Part shown: piece after piece, positions 18,277-28,930 of the stretch
How positions within the stretch are numbered: the first letter of the stretch is position 1
Layout: every line of letters begins with the position of its first letter
DNA from: Propioniciclava flava
Lineage (GTDB): Bacteria > Actinomycetota > Actinomycetes > Propionibacteriales > Propionibacteriaceae
Assembly (NCBI RefSeq): GCF_004126535.1
Contig: NZ_PPCV01000002.1
Coordinates: 310,001-374,000 of the forward strand
Reading direction: 5' to 3'
Length of the DNA stretch: 64,000 nucleotides
The notes under the pieces: model-generated
Databases searched by the model: none
Told to the model about the DNA's origin: nothing
Seen by the model: the letters and a program-made list of their open reading frames with translations, nothing else
Made by a program: the position numbers and the translations under genes

Positions 18277-19455
18277 ATGACCCTCAGTAACGCCCTGGCT
18301 CGGCTGTTCTCCCCCCGCGAGGCCGCCGTGTCGGTCCCGCAGCCTCTGGTCGTCCAGGTGGAGCAGCCCGAGCACTCGGAGCCTCACGTCGACCTCGCCC
18401 CCGAGATTCCCGCTGGGCTCACGATCGCGGCCGGATACACCTGGCGCCTCCTCCTGCTCGGGGTGGGGGTGGTGGGCCTGTTCATGGCGCTGGGCTACTT
18501 CTCCCAGCTCACCGTGCCGCTCGCGATCGCGATCCTGCTCGCGGCGATGCTCCACCCGATCGCCGACCGACTCAAGCGCTGGGGCTGGCCCCCCGCCCTG
18601 GCGGCTCTGGCGGCGTTGCTCCTCTTGGTCTTGATCGTCGCTGGCCTGCTGGGGTTCGTCGGGCAGCAAGTGGCAGGCGAGTTCCCCAGCCTGGTGGATC
18701 AGACCAGCGCCGGGTTCTCCTCTCTGGTCGCCTGGCTGGGCACCCTTCCCTTCGGGTTCCAGCCGTCGCAGATGTCGCACTGGATCCAGATGGGCACTCA
18801 GTGGCTGCAGACGCAGGCCGCCTCGCTGGCCGGTGCGGCCGCCGGGGTCGGGGCTGCCTTCGGCAACTTCTTCGCCGGGCTCGCCACCGCCTTGGTTGCT
18901 GCCTTCTTCTTTGCCTTCCAGGGCCGCATGATCTTCACCAACACGGTCAACGTGGTCGTTCCGTCCCACTACCGCGACAAGGTGGATCGGGCGGCGCTGC
19001 GCGGCTGGACGTCCTTGGTGGCCTACATGCGCTCGGCGGTGATCGTGGCTGCGGTCGACGCGGCAGGCGTCGCGCTGGCGGCCTTCTTGCTGGGTGTGCC
19101 GCTGGTGGCAGCGCTGTTCGCGCTCACCTTCTTCTTGTCGTTCATCCCCATCGTCGGCGCGGTGCTTGCCGGGTCCGTGGCCGTCGCTTTGGCGCTCGTG
19201 ACGCACGGGTGGGTGCAGGCGCTCATCATGCTGGGCGCGGTGATCGTCGTCATGCAGACCGAGGGCAACTTCCTCCAGCCGCTGGTGATGGGCAAGGCCG
19301 TCAACGTGCATCCGCTCGCCGTCTTGGTCGGTATCACGGCGGGCGCCATCGTGAGCGGCATCCTCGGTGCGTTGCTGGCTATCCCGGTGCTCGCCTTCAT
19401 GGTGGCGTTCGTCACATCGCTGCGTCACCCTGAGGACGCGATCCCCCACACCTGA
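18277..19455 (+). CDS. AI-2E family transporter
   Basis: 392 residues with about 8 TM helices in the usual 2+1+5 pattern: GYFSQLTVPLAIAILLAAMLHPI near residues 70-90, a soluble loop, and the conserved C-terminal block TEGNFLQPLVMGKAVNVHP with LGALLAIPVLAF. The family exports small molecules or ions (AI-2, Na+/H+ exchange); the substrate cannot be assigned. AAAGGAG lies 5 bases before the ATG. Confidence 0.9.
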   Translation: MTLSNALARLFSPREAAVSVPQPLVVQVEQPEHSEPHVDLAPEIPAGLTIAAGYTWRLLLLGVGVVGLFMALGYFSQLTVPLAIAILLAAMLHPIADRLKRWGWPPALAALAALLLLVLIVAGLLGFVGQQVAGEFPSLVDQTSAGFSSLVAWLGTLPFGFQPSQMSHWIQMGTQWLQTQAASLAGAAAGVGAAFGNFFAGLATALVAAFFFAFQGRMIFTNTVNVVVPSHYRDKVDRAALRGWTSLVAYMRSAVIVAAVDAAGVALAAFLLGVPLVAALFALTFFLSFIPIVGAVLAGSVAVALALVTHGWVQALIMLGAVIVVMQTEGNFLQPLVMGKAVNVHPLAVLVGITAGAIVSGILGALLAIPVLAFMVAFVTSLRHPEDAIPHT

Positions 19456-19492
19456 CCAGGGTTAACACAGGGGGTCCGCCCCTATGTCAGAT

Positions 19493-19512
19493 TGGTAAGC
19501 GCGGTTTACCAT
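19493..19512 (+). promoter_or_regulatory. Palindromic operator overlapping a leaderless promoter
   Basis: TGGTAA-N7-TTACCA (19493-19511) overlaps a -10-like TACCAT (19507-19512), which is 7 bases before the ATG at 19520. A repressor bound here would block the promoter of the following two genes. The DUF2089 helix-turn-helix product of the operon is the natural candidate (inference). Confidence 0.55.
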
Positions 19513-19519
19513 TTGAGTC

Positions 19520-20299
19520 ATGAGTGAGCCTGATCTTTCCGCAATTTTGGCGGACCTGGCGGCGGGGGATATCGATTCGGCCGAGGCCGCCCGCCGTATC
19601 GAAGCGTTGCGCCGCCCAGACGGCGAGGCACAGGACGCGGACGAGCCCGCGGGCCCCACCGGCGTCAAAGGCACCCAGCGCGTCGCGATCCGAGCAGTCG
19701 GACGCCGCGTCACCGTCATCGGGGATCCGTCGGTCGCCACGGCATCGGTGACCGGCGAGCACGTCCTGCGCCGCCAAGGCGAGGTGCTGGAGGTCTCCGC
19801 CGACGGTGAACTGGGGCCCAAGCTGGAAGGCTTCAGCCTGCTGAACCCGCCCAAGAGCTTCGACGACCTGCGCGGCATCACCTTGGCCCGCGGGCTCACC
19901 GTCCGGGTGAACCCGGCCATCGAGGTCGACATCGAACTGACCGCCGGCAGCCTGAATGTCACCGGAGTGCCCTTCCTGGGGCGGGTCCGCGTGACCGCCG
20001 GCGGCATGGCGATCAACGGCGTCCGCCGGATCACCGACGCGCTCGTGCAGGCTGGGTCGGGGACCGTCGAGGGGCCCATCAACACGGGTCGTTCACGGCT
20101 CAAGATCGAGTCGGGTTCTTTGACCGTCGGGCTGGCGCCGCGCTCCTCGGTCACGATGCGCTCCCAAGCCCAGGTCGGGCGGGTGACGTGGCCTGACGAG
20201 GGGGCGGCTGTCGATGAGTACATCGTCGGCAACGGGACGGCGCGGCTCGACCTCGAGGTTGTCATGGGCACCGTCACGGTACGCAAGGTGGAATCGTGA
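19520..20299 (+). CDS. YvlB-like (DUF4097-type) beta-strand repeat protein
   Basis: 259 residues. An N-terminal helical hairpin (residues 9-30, beginning ILADLAAGDIDSAEAARR) resembles the SHOCT-like motif of YvlB proteins. It is followed by a linker and short beta repeats (GRRVTVIG, SGTVEGPI, KIESGSLTVGL, VVMGTVTVRKV) that would build a beta-solenoid. There is no signal peptide or TM segment, so it is probably cytosolic. The stop overlaps the next gene by GTGA. The start is probably leaderless. A link to envelope stress is known only by analogy with Bacillus yvlABCD. Confidence 0.7.
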   Translation: MSEPDLSAILADLAAGDIDSAEAARRIEALRRPDGEAQDADEPAGPTGVKGTQRVAIRAVGRRVTVIGDPSVATASVTGEHVLRRQGEVLEVSADGELGPKLEGFSLLNPPKSFDDLRGITLARGLTVRVNPAIEVDIELTAGSLNVTGVPFLGRVRVTAGGMAINGVRRITDALVQAGSGTVEGPINTGRSRLKIESGSLTVGLAPRSSVTMRSQAQVGRVTWPDEGAAVDEYIVGNGTARLDLEVVMGTVTVRKVES

Positions 20300-20760
20300 G
20301 CGCCACGGCACACCTGCACCGTGCCCCAGCCGACTGCCCCGTGTGCGGTGACCGGCTGGCCGTCTCACGGCTGGGCTGCCCCGGATGCGGCACCGAACTG
20401 GTCGGCTCCTTCGCCACCTGCCCCTACTGCGCGCTCGGTGAAGCCGACCTGGATCTTCTCCGCGTCTTCCTGACGTCGCGGGGCAACATGAAGGAAGTCG
20501 AGAAGCACCTGGGGGTGTCCTACCCGACGGCTCGCTCCCGGTTCAACGACCTGCTCGGGCGTCTGGGCCTGCTGGAGAGCGCCGACGATGAGGCGGAGCC
20601 GGGCACCGCACAGGAGCCCGACCAGCCGATCGCGCGCGAAGAGCCGGTCGAGGCGGCCTCGGCTCCGGTCGGCAACGACGTCCGCGACCAGATCCTGGCG
20701 CAGGTCGCCGCGGGGAGCCTGGCCCCCGACGTCGCCGCGGACCTCCTCGCGCGCTTGTAA
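20296..20760 (+). CDS. DUF2089 zinc-ribbon/helix-turn-helix protein
   Basis: 154 residues. The N-terminal zinc ribbon has CPVCG, CPGCG and CPYC; a sigma-region-4-like helix-turn-helix follows (FLTSRGNMKEVEKHLGVSYPTARSRFNDLL), then an acidic linker. The final 22 residues, starting ILAQVAAGSLAPDVAADLL, are the same kind of hairpin as in the protein encoded just upstream. GTGA overlap means coupled translation. It is probably a DNA-binding regulator that may bind its partner through the shared hairpin (inference). Confidence 0.82.
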   Translation: MSATAHLHRAPADCPVCGDRLAVSRLGCPGCGTELVGSFATCPYCALGEADLDLLRVFLTSRGNMKEVEKHLGVSYPTARSRFNDLLGRLGLLESADDEAEPGTAQEPDQPIAREEPVEAASAPVGNDVRDQILAQVAAGSLAPDVAADLLARL

Positions 20761-20773
20761 CCCCACGAACACG

Positions 20774-20811
20774 GATCGCCCCGGACGCCGAGCGCGGCAT
20801 CCGGGGCGATC
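20774..20811. terminator. Bidirectional terminator between the DUF2089 gene and greA
   Basis: Arms 20774-20784 and 20801-20811 pair perfectly (11 bp), with an inner extension containing one mismatch. It sits between convergent stops. Confidence 0.8.
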
Positions 20812-20823
20812 GAGCGTTGGGGC

Positions 20824-21330
20824 CTAGCCCGAGTAGACGCCGAACTCGAGGATCGTCACATTGATCGTGGAGCCGTTGGGCGCCGCATAGGACACCTTCT
20901 GGCCCTTCTTCGCGCCCACGACCGCGGCGCCGAGGGGGGATTGCGGGCTGAAAACATCCACCGACGTGTCGGTCACGCCGATGAGTTCGCGCGAGCCCAA
21001 CAGGAACGTGTCGGTGTCGTCGGGGTCGTCGTCGTAGGCGATGGTGACGGTCATGCCGGGGGCGACCTTCTTGCTGCCTGCCGGTGCCTCGCCGATCTTT
21101 GCATCGCGCAGCATCGCCTCCAGTTGGCGGATGCGCGCCTCCTGCTGCCCCTGTTCCTCGCGTGCGGCGTGGTAGCCGCCGTTCTCGGAGAGGTCTCCTT
21201 CGTCACGGGCCTGGGCGATCTTCGCCGACACCGTGGTCCGTCCTTCGCCCTTGAGGTATTCAAGCTCTGCGGTGAGCTTGTCGAATGCCTCCTGGGTCAG
21301 CCAAACGGTGGAATTCTGTGTGTCAGACAT
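20824..21330 (-). CDS. greA: Transcription elongation factor GreA
   Basis: 168 residues: N-terminal antiparallel coiled coil with the catalytic acidic tip in DEGDLSENGGYHAAREEQ, and a C-terminal FKBP-like domain (SPLGAAVVGAKKGQKVSY). It rescues backtracked RNA polymerase by stimulating transcript cleavage. The ATG is 6 bases after TAAGCT (minus strand, 21337-21342) with no ribosome binding site, so leaderless. It is part of the actinobacterial greA-DUF4307-mca neighbourhood. Confidence 0.97.
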   Translation of the reverse strand: MSDTQNSTVWLTQEAFDKLTAELEYLKGEGRTTVSAKIAQARDEGDLSENGGYHAAREEQGQQEARIRQLEAMLRDAKIGEAPAGSKKVAPGMTVTIAYDDDPDDTDTFLLGSRELIGVTDTSVDVFSPQSPLGAAVVGAKKGQKVSYAAPNGSTINVTILEFGVYSG

Positions 21331-21394
21331 TGAACGAGCTTATCAGCGGGGGGCGCTGAGGGAGCTAGGGCGTGCCCGATGTTGTGCGCAGACC

Positions 21395-21802
21395 TCAGCG
21401 CGGGGTGCAGTTCTCGATCTTGACCGACGTGGCGCGCTTGAAGGTCCGGATCGTCACGTCGTGATCTTCCAGCTTCTGATCGCTGGGCGGCAGTTCCAGG
21501 GCAAACTGCCCGACGGTGTCGTAGGTGACGGCCTGAGCGGTGAGCGTGCAGACGGCCGGACGCTGGGGGTCGGGGCGCTGCGTCGTGAGGCGCACGTCAA
21601 CTGTCTGGTCGGACGTGACGGTGAAGCTCACCACCCGGGCGCTCACGGGCGGGTTCGCGTTGTAGAGCGCCGACCAGACCAGCCACACTCCGGCGAGGAT
21701 CGCCAGGAGGGCCACCCCCGCCAGCCACAGCCAGCGCGGCGTCCTGGATGGCGGATAGCGGCGGGCGATCCGTTCGGCGTCGGTCTCGGTGGGGGAACTC
21801 AC
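21395..21802 (-). CDS. DUF4307 single-pass membrane protein
   Basis: 135 residues: cytoplasmic N terminus (ARRYPPSRTPRWLWL), one TM helix (about 24-45), and an extracytoplasmic beta domain ending ENCTPR. Its place between greA and mca matches mycobacterial Rv1081c, which supports the family call. The GTG start at 21802 follows CACAAT by 6 bases. A much longer in-frame extension toward 22741 is antisense to mca and is rejected. Function unknown. Confidence 0.85.
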   Translation of the reverse strand: MSSPTETDAERIARRYPPSRTPRWLWLAGVALLAILAGVWLVWSALYNANPPVSARVVSFTVTSDQTVDVRLTTQRPDPQRPAVCTLTAQAVTYDTVGQFALELPPSDQKLEDHDVTIRTFKRATSVKIENCTPR

Positions 21803-21892
21803 CCGTCCATTGTGCCGGGCCAGGCGGGGGCGGATCGCCCTGTGGCCGAGACTGCGCGGGGAGCGCTTGCGTGGGCGGGGAGAATGACGCTC

Positions 21893-22831
21893 ATGTCCGA
21901 TGCTCCCCAGATCCGGGTCGCCGCCGACGGCGAGCCCCTGCGCCTGATGGCCGTGCACGCCCACCCCGACGACGAGTCCAGCAAGGGCGCGGCCACGATG
22001 GCCAAGTACGTCGCTGAGGGCGTCCAGGTGCTCGTGGTGACCGCTACCGGCGGCGAGCGAGGCGACATCCTCAACCCCGCCATGGACACCCCCGAGAACC
22101 AGGCGACCATTCCGGCGCTGCGGCAGGCCGAGATGGCCAAGGCCCGCGAGATCCTCGGCGTCCAGCAGGTGTGGCTGGGATATGTCGACTCGGGCCTGCC
22201 TGAGGGCGATCCGCTGCCGCCGTTGCCGGAGGGGTGCTTCGCGCTGGGGGATGTGGAAGAGGAGTCGAGCGCGCTCGCGCGGATCATTCGCTCCTTCCGA
22301 CCCCACGTCCTGCTGACGTACGACGAGTTCGGTGGGTATCCCCACCCCGACCACATCCGTACCCACGAGATCAGCATGCGGGGCATCGAGATCGCCGCAG
22401 ACCCGAGTGCGCCCGCGTCGCTGGGGGAACCCTGGCAGGTGCTGAAGGTCTATTACCACCAGAACTTCCACCGCGCGCGGGCCGTCGCGCTGGATGCCGT
22501 GATGCACGACCAGGGGCTGGAGTCGCCCTACCGGGAGCGGTTGGCGTCCTGGCCTGAAGACCCAGCCCAAGCCGCCCGTTTGACGACGTTCATCCCCGCG
22601 GCTGACTACTTCGAGGCCCGCGACGACGCGTTGCGTGCGCACGCGACCCAGGTGGACCCGAACGCGTTCTGGTTCGCGGTACCGCTGGCGTTGCAGCGCA
22701 AGGCATGGCCCACCGAGGACTTCCAGTTGGTTGAGTCGCACGTGCCCTCGACGCTGCCCGAGGATGACTTGTTCGCCGGTATCCCGACGCGCACCGTGGA
22801 TAAGGTGGACGCGTGGTACTACACGATTTAG
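21893..22831 (+). CDS. mca: Mycothiol S-conjugate amidase
   Basis: 312 residues, LmbE/PIG-L fold. It cleaves mycothiol S-conjugates to glucosaminyl-inositol and a mercapturic acid for export. Seen: zinc and base motif VHAHPDDESSKGAATMAKY, TATGGERGDILNPAM, VDSGLPEGD, YPHPDHIRTHE, and the Mca-typical RDDALRAHATQVDPNAFWF. This last region and the GDILNP motif favour Mca over MshB. The ATG at 21893 lies 7 bases after GAGAAT (leaderless-like). Mycothiol use confirms an actinomycete. Confidence 0.95.
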   Translation: MSDAPQIRVAADGEPLRLMAVHAHPDDESSKGAATMAKYVAEGVQVLVVTATGGERGDILNPAMDTPENQATIPALRQAEMAKAREILGVQQVWLGYVDSGLPEGDPLPPLPEGCFALGDVEEESSALARIIRSFRPHVLLTYDEFGGYPHPDHIRTHEISMRGIEIAADPSAPASLGEPWQVLKVYYHQNFHRARAVALDAVMHDQGLESPYRERLASWPEDPAQAARLTTFIPAADYFEARDDALRAHATQVDPNAFWFAVPLALQRKAWPTEDFQLVESHVPSTLPEDDLFAGIPTRTVDKVDAWYYTI

Positions 22832-23025
22832 GCGCCCAACAGGCGCCGGGCTGGATGACCCTGGTGCTGGTCGCTGCCCTCCTCGTGGCGCTGGTGCTGT
22901 TGTTCCTCAACATGCGTAAGCATCTGCGCACCGCCGATTACGCCGACCTGCCCTCGTCTGCCGAGGTGCGGGAGAAGCAGGCATCCGAGGAGCGCCGCCC
23001 GGATGCGGGGGGCCGTCAAGGCTGA
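22813..23025 (+). CDS. Small single-pass membrane protein downstream of mca
   Basis: 70 residues with one TM helix (about 14-34, TLVLVAALLVALVLLFLNM) and a charged cytosolic tail (NMRKHLRTADYADLPSS). It starts at a GTG overlapping the end of mca by 19 bases, so translation is coupled. Its position between mca and the DUF255 gene corresponds to mycobacterial Rv1083. Function unknown; a membrane partner of mycothiol detoxification is a guess from position only. Confidence 0.75.
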   Translation: MVLHDLGAQQAPGWMTLVLVAALLVALVLLFLNMRKHLRTADYADLPSSAEVREKQASEERRPDAGGRQG

Positions 23026-23090
23026 GTTCGGCACCGACCGGCGCCGCAGTTGTGGCGTCCGGGGTGGCGTCGGTCTGGCAGGGTTGAGGT

Positions 23091-25226
<2,136 letters not shown>

Positions 25227-25236
25227 CGTCACCTGG

Positions 25237-25279
25237 CTGTGCGCCCCGGACGCCCCTCGCAGGGGGGCCGGGCGCACAG
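25237..25279. terminator. Bidirectional terminator between the DUF255 and YhgE genes
   Basis: Outer arms CTGTGCGCC (from 25237) and GGCGCACAG (to 25279) pair, continuing inward with one bulged C. It is placed between convergent stops at 25226 and 25284. Confidence 0.75.
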
Positions 25280-25283
25280 TCGG

Positions 25284-27437
25284 TTAGCCGAGCGGTGGGT
25301 GCAGGTCCTTGGTGGTGAACTGACGGCGCCGGTGGACGACCAGCACCAGCAGACCCACGCAGGAGACCAGCAGGATCAGCATCAAGACCGCGTCGCGGGC
25401 GAGCTTGCTCATCAGGCCACCCGAGATGCAGATGCGGAAGGCGTCGATCGTGTACGTCATCGGCATGACGTGACCGATGGCGGCGAAGAACGGCGGGAGG
25501 AGTTCGGGGGGATACGTGCCGCCCGAACTGGACAACTGCAGGATCAGCACGATCAGCATCGCGGCGGTCGCCACCAAGCCCAGCGACGTGCGCAGCAGGT
25601 GAGCCACCGCGGAGAACGCCAAGGCCACCAAGGTCACCATCACGATCATGAGCCCTGGATGCACCGGATCAAGCCCCAGCCCGATCCACGCGGCGCCCAG
25701 CATCAGCCAACTCGCCAGCACGGAGATGCCCGCCAGCGGCAGCCAAGCGGTGATCGCGATGCGCAGATCGCCCGCACGCCCGGCGATGACGCGTCCAGTG
25801 ATGGGGCGCACCAGGAAGAATGCGGAGATCCCGAGCACCCACAAGGCGATGGAGAAGAACATCGGCGCCAACCCGCGCCCGTACACGTGGGCCGGGTTCT
25901 CCACCTGCATCGTGACGTCGACGGGCGCTGAAAGCACCTGGACGGCGTTCGTGGTCTGATCGGGGGTCAGCGCGGGAATGCGCGCCGCTCCCTCCGCGAG
26001 CTTGGTGGCGAGTTCGTGCGCGCCGGTGGCGAGTTGCCCCAGCCCGTCGTCGAGGGACGCGGCGCCGTCGGCGAGCTGATGAGTGCCGCTGGCGAGTTGG
26101 GTGGCGCCGTCGCGCAACTGGCCGCTGCCACTGGCGAGCTGGGTCAGGCCGTCCGCGAGCGTGCGGGCCGATGGGGCGGCCTTGTCGAGGCCTTGATCGA
26201 GTTGCTTGGCGCCCCCGGCGACCTGGTGTGCTCCGTCGTTGAGCTGGTCGATCTTCGCCTTGGCCTCGGTGGCCTTGGCGGAGAGATCCCCGGCACCCTG
26301 GATGGCCTTGTTCGCTGCGGCGGCGTCCGCGGCCGCAGCGGTGAGGTCGGTGCTGACGGTGGTCGCCGTGCTGTCGGCATGTTCGAGGGAGTCGCGCAGT
26401 CGTTGGATGCGCGGGTTGCTGGCCAGTTCGGGGTGGTCGGCGATGAGGGCGTCGAGATCGGCGAGGGCGGACGCGGTGTGCCCCGAGATGCTGCTGCTGC
26501 TGCCCTGGGCCAGTTTGTCGGACACGTCCGCGATGGTGGCCGAAGCGCGGGTCACGCGATCTTGGATGGCGGGAAGCTTGTCGGCGGCCATCCCCAGGAT
26601 GGGGTCCAGGGTGTCGGCGAGTTGCTGCGTCCCGCCCGCGACCTGGGTGGCGCCCGAGCTCAGGGTTCCGGCGCCGCTGCTGAGCTGGTCCAGCCCGGAG
26701 GCGAGCTGCTTGGACCCGTCGCGGGCGGTCGCGCTCCCGGTGGCCACCTGCGTGGCGCCCGTGACCAGGGAGTCGGCTCCGGACGCCGCCGTGGCCGTAC
26801 CGGAACGCAACTGAGTGCTGCCCTCGTGCGCGGACGCCAAACCGGTATCGAGTTGTGCCGCGCCATCGGCCGCTTGCGTCATCCCGTCCCGGATGGTGGC
26901 CAGGTTGGCGAACACGGCCTCGAAGTAGCTGCGCACGGCCGTCTCATCGATGGCGCGGGCGATGCTGTTTTGGGCGCTGTTGGTGATCGTGCCGATCACG
27001 AACCCGTTGGCGTCATTGCGTTGCAGCATGATCTGTGCGCGACGCGGGTCGGTGCCTTGACCGCTGACCAGGTCCGTGGAGAAGGACTCCGGCACGGTGA
27101 TCACCAGGTAGTACCGCCCCCGGGAGAGCCCGTCGGCGGCTTCGGTGGCATCGGTGTCGATGAAGTCGAAGGTGTTGGCCCGATGCAGGCTGTCGACGAA
27201 GTCCTTGCCTGCGGCGACGCTGGAATCGTTGACGGTGGTGGGGACGTCGTGGTTGACCACGGCGACGGGCACGCGGTCGAGGCGTCCGTAGGGATCCCAG
27301 TTTCCGGCCAGGTAGATGCAGCCGTACAGCAACGGGATGAGCAAAATGAAGCCGAGCGCGAGGCGGGGCAGCGGGCCCCGGAAGCGCTTCAGCTCGAAGC
27401 GGGCGAGGCTTAACGGGTTGTTGGCCGAATCCCACAT
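25284..27437 (-). CDS. YhgE/Pip family membrane protein (ABC-2-like)
   Basis: 717 residues. One N-terminal TM helix (about 28-48), a large extracytoplasmic region, then about five C-terminal TM helices (ABC-2 permease-like). The outer region holds many repeats of the form QLASG-x-QL-x-GA-x-SL that give the long Pip-type coiled rod. YhgE in lactococci is the phage infection protein; related proteins are ESX/type VII or drug-efflux linked. The stop of the ATPase gene is one base before this ATG (TGA-C-ATG), so they are cotranscribed. A TetR regulator is divergent. Confidence 0.9.
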   Translation of the reverse strand: MWDSANNPLSLARFELKRFRGPLPRLALGFILLIPLLYGCIYLAGNWDPYGRLDRVPVAVVNHDVPTTVNDSSVAAGKDFVDSLHRANTFDFIDTDATEAADGLSRGRYYLVITVPESFSTDLVSGQGTDPRRAQIMLQRNDANGFVIGTITNSAQNSIARAIDETAVRSYFEAVFANLATIRDGMTQAADGAAQLDTGLASAHEGSTQLRSGTATAASGADSLVTGATQVATGSATARDGSKQLASGLDQLSSGAGTLSSGATQVAGGTQQLADTLDPILGMAADKLPAIQDRVTRASATIADVSDKLAQGSSSSISGHTASALADLDALIADHPELASNPRIQRLRDSLEHADSTATTVSTDLTAAAADAAAANKAIQGAGDLSAKATEAKAKIDQLNDGAHQVAGGAKQLDQGLDKAAPSARTLADGLTQLASGSGQLRDGATQLASGTHQLADGAASLDDGLGQLATGAHELATKLAEGAARIPALTPDQTTNAVQVLSAPVDVTMQVENPAHVYGRGLAPMFFSIALWVLGISAFFLVRPITGRVIAGRAGDLRIAITAWLPLAGISVLASWLMLGAAWIGLGLDPVHPGLMIVMVTLVALAFSAVAHLLRTSLGLVATAAMLIVLILQLSSSGGTYPPELLPPFFAAIGHVMPMTYTIDAFRICISGGLMSKLARDAVLMLILLVSCVGLLVLVVHRRRQFTTKDLHPPLG

Positions 27438-27438
27438 G

Positions 27439-28281
27439 TCAGGCCTCCGGTTCCAAGTCGATGATGAGGGCGTCGTCGGGGATGACGGTTCGTTCAGTGG
27501 TGGACGCGATGACGGGTTGGCCGTCAGCGGTGAGGGCGGCGATTCCCGCCCAGAGGGCTCGCTGGTCCTCCAAGGTGGCATCGTCGTCGAGGTCGTCCAA
27601 CGCGACGATGGTGGCGGGCCGGACGCACGCCAGGGCGAGCGCTGCTCGCGTCTGGTCCAGCGGAGGCAGATCGCCGAAGAAGGTGGTGACGGGCGCTTTG
27701 AGCCCTAGGAGCCGTGCGGCATGCAGATAGAGCGCCATGCGTGAGCGGGCCCGCGCGCCGTCGAACAGTGTGCGTTCGGTCAGGCAGTCCTCCAGCGTCA
27801 AGGAGGGCTCCGGCTCGATCAGACCGAGGACGCGCGCCACCGACGTCATGCGCCTCACCTGGCCGGGATGCTTGCGGGCATCCACGCCACCGATCCGCAG
27901 TTCGCCGGTCACGGGACGCATCCGTGCGGTAAGGGCGAGCAACAGGGTTGACTTTCCGGCCCCCGCATGGCCGACGACGGCAGCGAACTGACCGGCGGGC
28001 AGCGTGATGTCGAGCCCCGCAAAGGCCGGGTCGTGCGAAGCCATGCCGAAGTTGCGGGCGTGAATGATGTCCGGGGCGGGGCGGGCGTTCGACTCGTCGG
28101 CGTCCGCGATCACCCTGGCAGGGGCCGACTCTTCCGGCGGTGCCGACGGGGCCGGCTCGGCCACGTCCTGCGCGGGGGTGTCGGCTGCGACGCGTGGGGC
28201 AGCCGGGGTGCTCGGCGCCGGGAGGGCGTCGTCTGGTGCGGAGGTGACGGGTGACTCAGACACATGTATGAGGATACTCAT
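27439..28281 (-). CDS. Degenerate ABC-type ATP-binding protein paired with YhgE
   Basis: 280 residues. The first about 70 residues are Pro/Ala/Glu-rich and probably disordered. Walker A is intact (GHAGAGKST, 104-112), but the LSGGQ signature is replaced by DLPPLDQTR, the Walker B catalytic Glu is Asp (ALDDLDD), and the H-loop His is absent (VIASTTERTV). It may bind but hardly hydrolyse ATP in the usual way. The start at 28281 is uncertain: it lies inside the putative TetR operator, and the GTG at 28263 is an alternative. Confidence 0.82.
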   Translation of the reverse strand: MSILIHVSESPVTSAPDDALPAPSTPAAPRVAADTPAQDVAEPAPSAPPEESAPARVIADADESNARPAPDIIHARNFGMASHDPAFAGLDITLPAGQFAAVVGHAGAGKSTLLLALTARMRPVTGELRIGGVDARKHPGQVRRMTSVARVLGLIEPEPSLTLEDCLTERTLFDGARARSRMALYLHAARLLGLKAPVTTFFGDLPPLDQTRAALALACVRPATIVALDDLDDDATLEDQRALWAGIAALTADGQPVIASTTERTVIPDDALIIDLEPEA

Positions 28282-28297
28282 TGTTGAGTGAACTCAA
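28276..28297. promoter_or_regulatory. TetR-type operator between the ABC/YhgE operon and its regulator
   Basis: ACTCA-TTGT-TGAGT-GA-ACTCA reads as two overlapping inverted repeats; the core TTGAGT-GA-ACTCAA (28284-28297) is a perfect 6-bp palindrome. It overlaps the annotated ATPase start and lies 20 bases before the TetR ATG, so binding could silence both directions. Confidence 0.7.
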
Positions 28298-28317
28298 AAT
28301 TCGTCTAAGGTGTGGAC

Positions 28318-28926
28318 ATGCCATCCGCCGGATTGTTGGGCCGCCGCGAGCGCAACAAGGCCGAGAAGCGTCGCCGCATCGCCGAGGCCGCCGCCACGCT
28401 CTTCGCCGAGAACGGGTATGCCCGCACCACGACGCAACAGGTGGCGGCCGCCGCTGACGTCGCCGACGGCACGATCTTCCGCTATGCGGGGACGAAGCCC
28501 GAGTTGCTGCTGATGGTCCTCAACGAGCAGGTTGCCGACCTGCTGGAGCACGGACGCATCGCGGCGGCGTCGGCCCCCACGGTCGCCGACGCGGTGGTGG
28601 CGCTGATCGGACCACTGGTGGCCCTGGTGCGCGCCCAGCCCGACAATGCCGCCCCTTACCTGCGCGAGGTTCTGTTCGGTGAGGCTGGGCCGCACCGGGA
28701 TGAGGCGCTGGCCGTGGTGGACGGTGCCGTGGAGCAGTTGGCGCAGATCCTGGCGCCGACGCTGGATGTGGAGCAGGTGGGGCTGTCGCTGGAGGACTCG
28801 GCCCGATTCGTCTTCTCGACGCTGGTCAACGAGGTTCTGCGGGGCGTCATGCGGTGCGTGCCGGTCAGCCTCGAAGCGCTGAGTGTGCGCGTGGGAATCC
28901 TGCTGCGTGGCCTGGGGGTGGCCTGA
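28318..28926 (+). CDS. TetR-family transcriptional regulator
   Basis: 202 residues. N-terminal helix-turn-helix (about 13-60; RIAEAAATLFAENGYARTTTQQVAAAADVADGTIFRYAGTK) and a divergent ligand-binding helical domain. It is divergent from the ABC/YhgE pair with a palindrome between, so it probably represses that operon. AAGG lies 7 bases before the ATG; a GTG at 28312 is an alternative. The ligand is unknown. Confidence 0.92.
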   Translation: MPSAGLLGRRERNKAEKRRRIAEAAATLFAENGYARTTTQQVAAAADVADGTIFRYAGTKPELLLMVLNEQVADLLEHGRIAAASAPTVADAVVALIGPLVALVRAQPDNAAPYLREVLFGEAGPHRDEALAVVDGAVEQLAQILAPTLDVEQVGLSLEDSARFVFSTLVNEVLRGVMRCVPVSLEALSVRVGILLRGLGVA

Positions 28927-28930
28927 TCGC

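Noticed and set aside
21803-22741. Extension of the DUF4307 frame across mca
   Set aside because: The extra part is antisense to mca and lacks any family match. The membrane protein starts at 21802.
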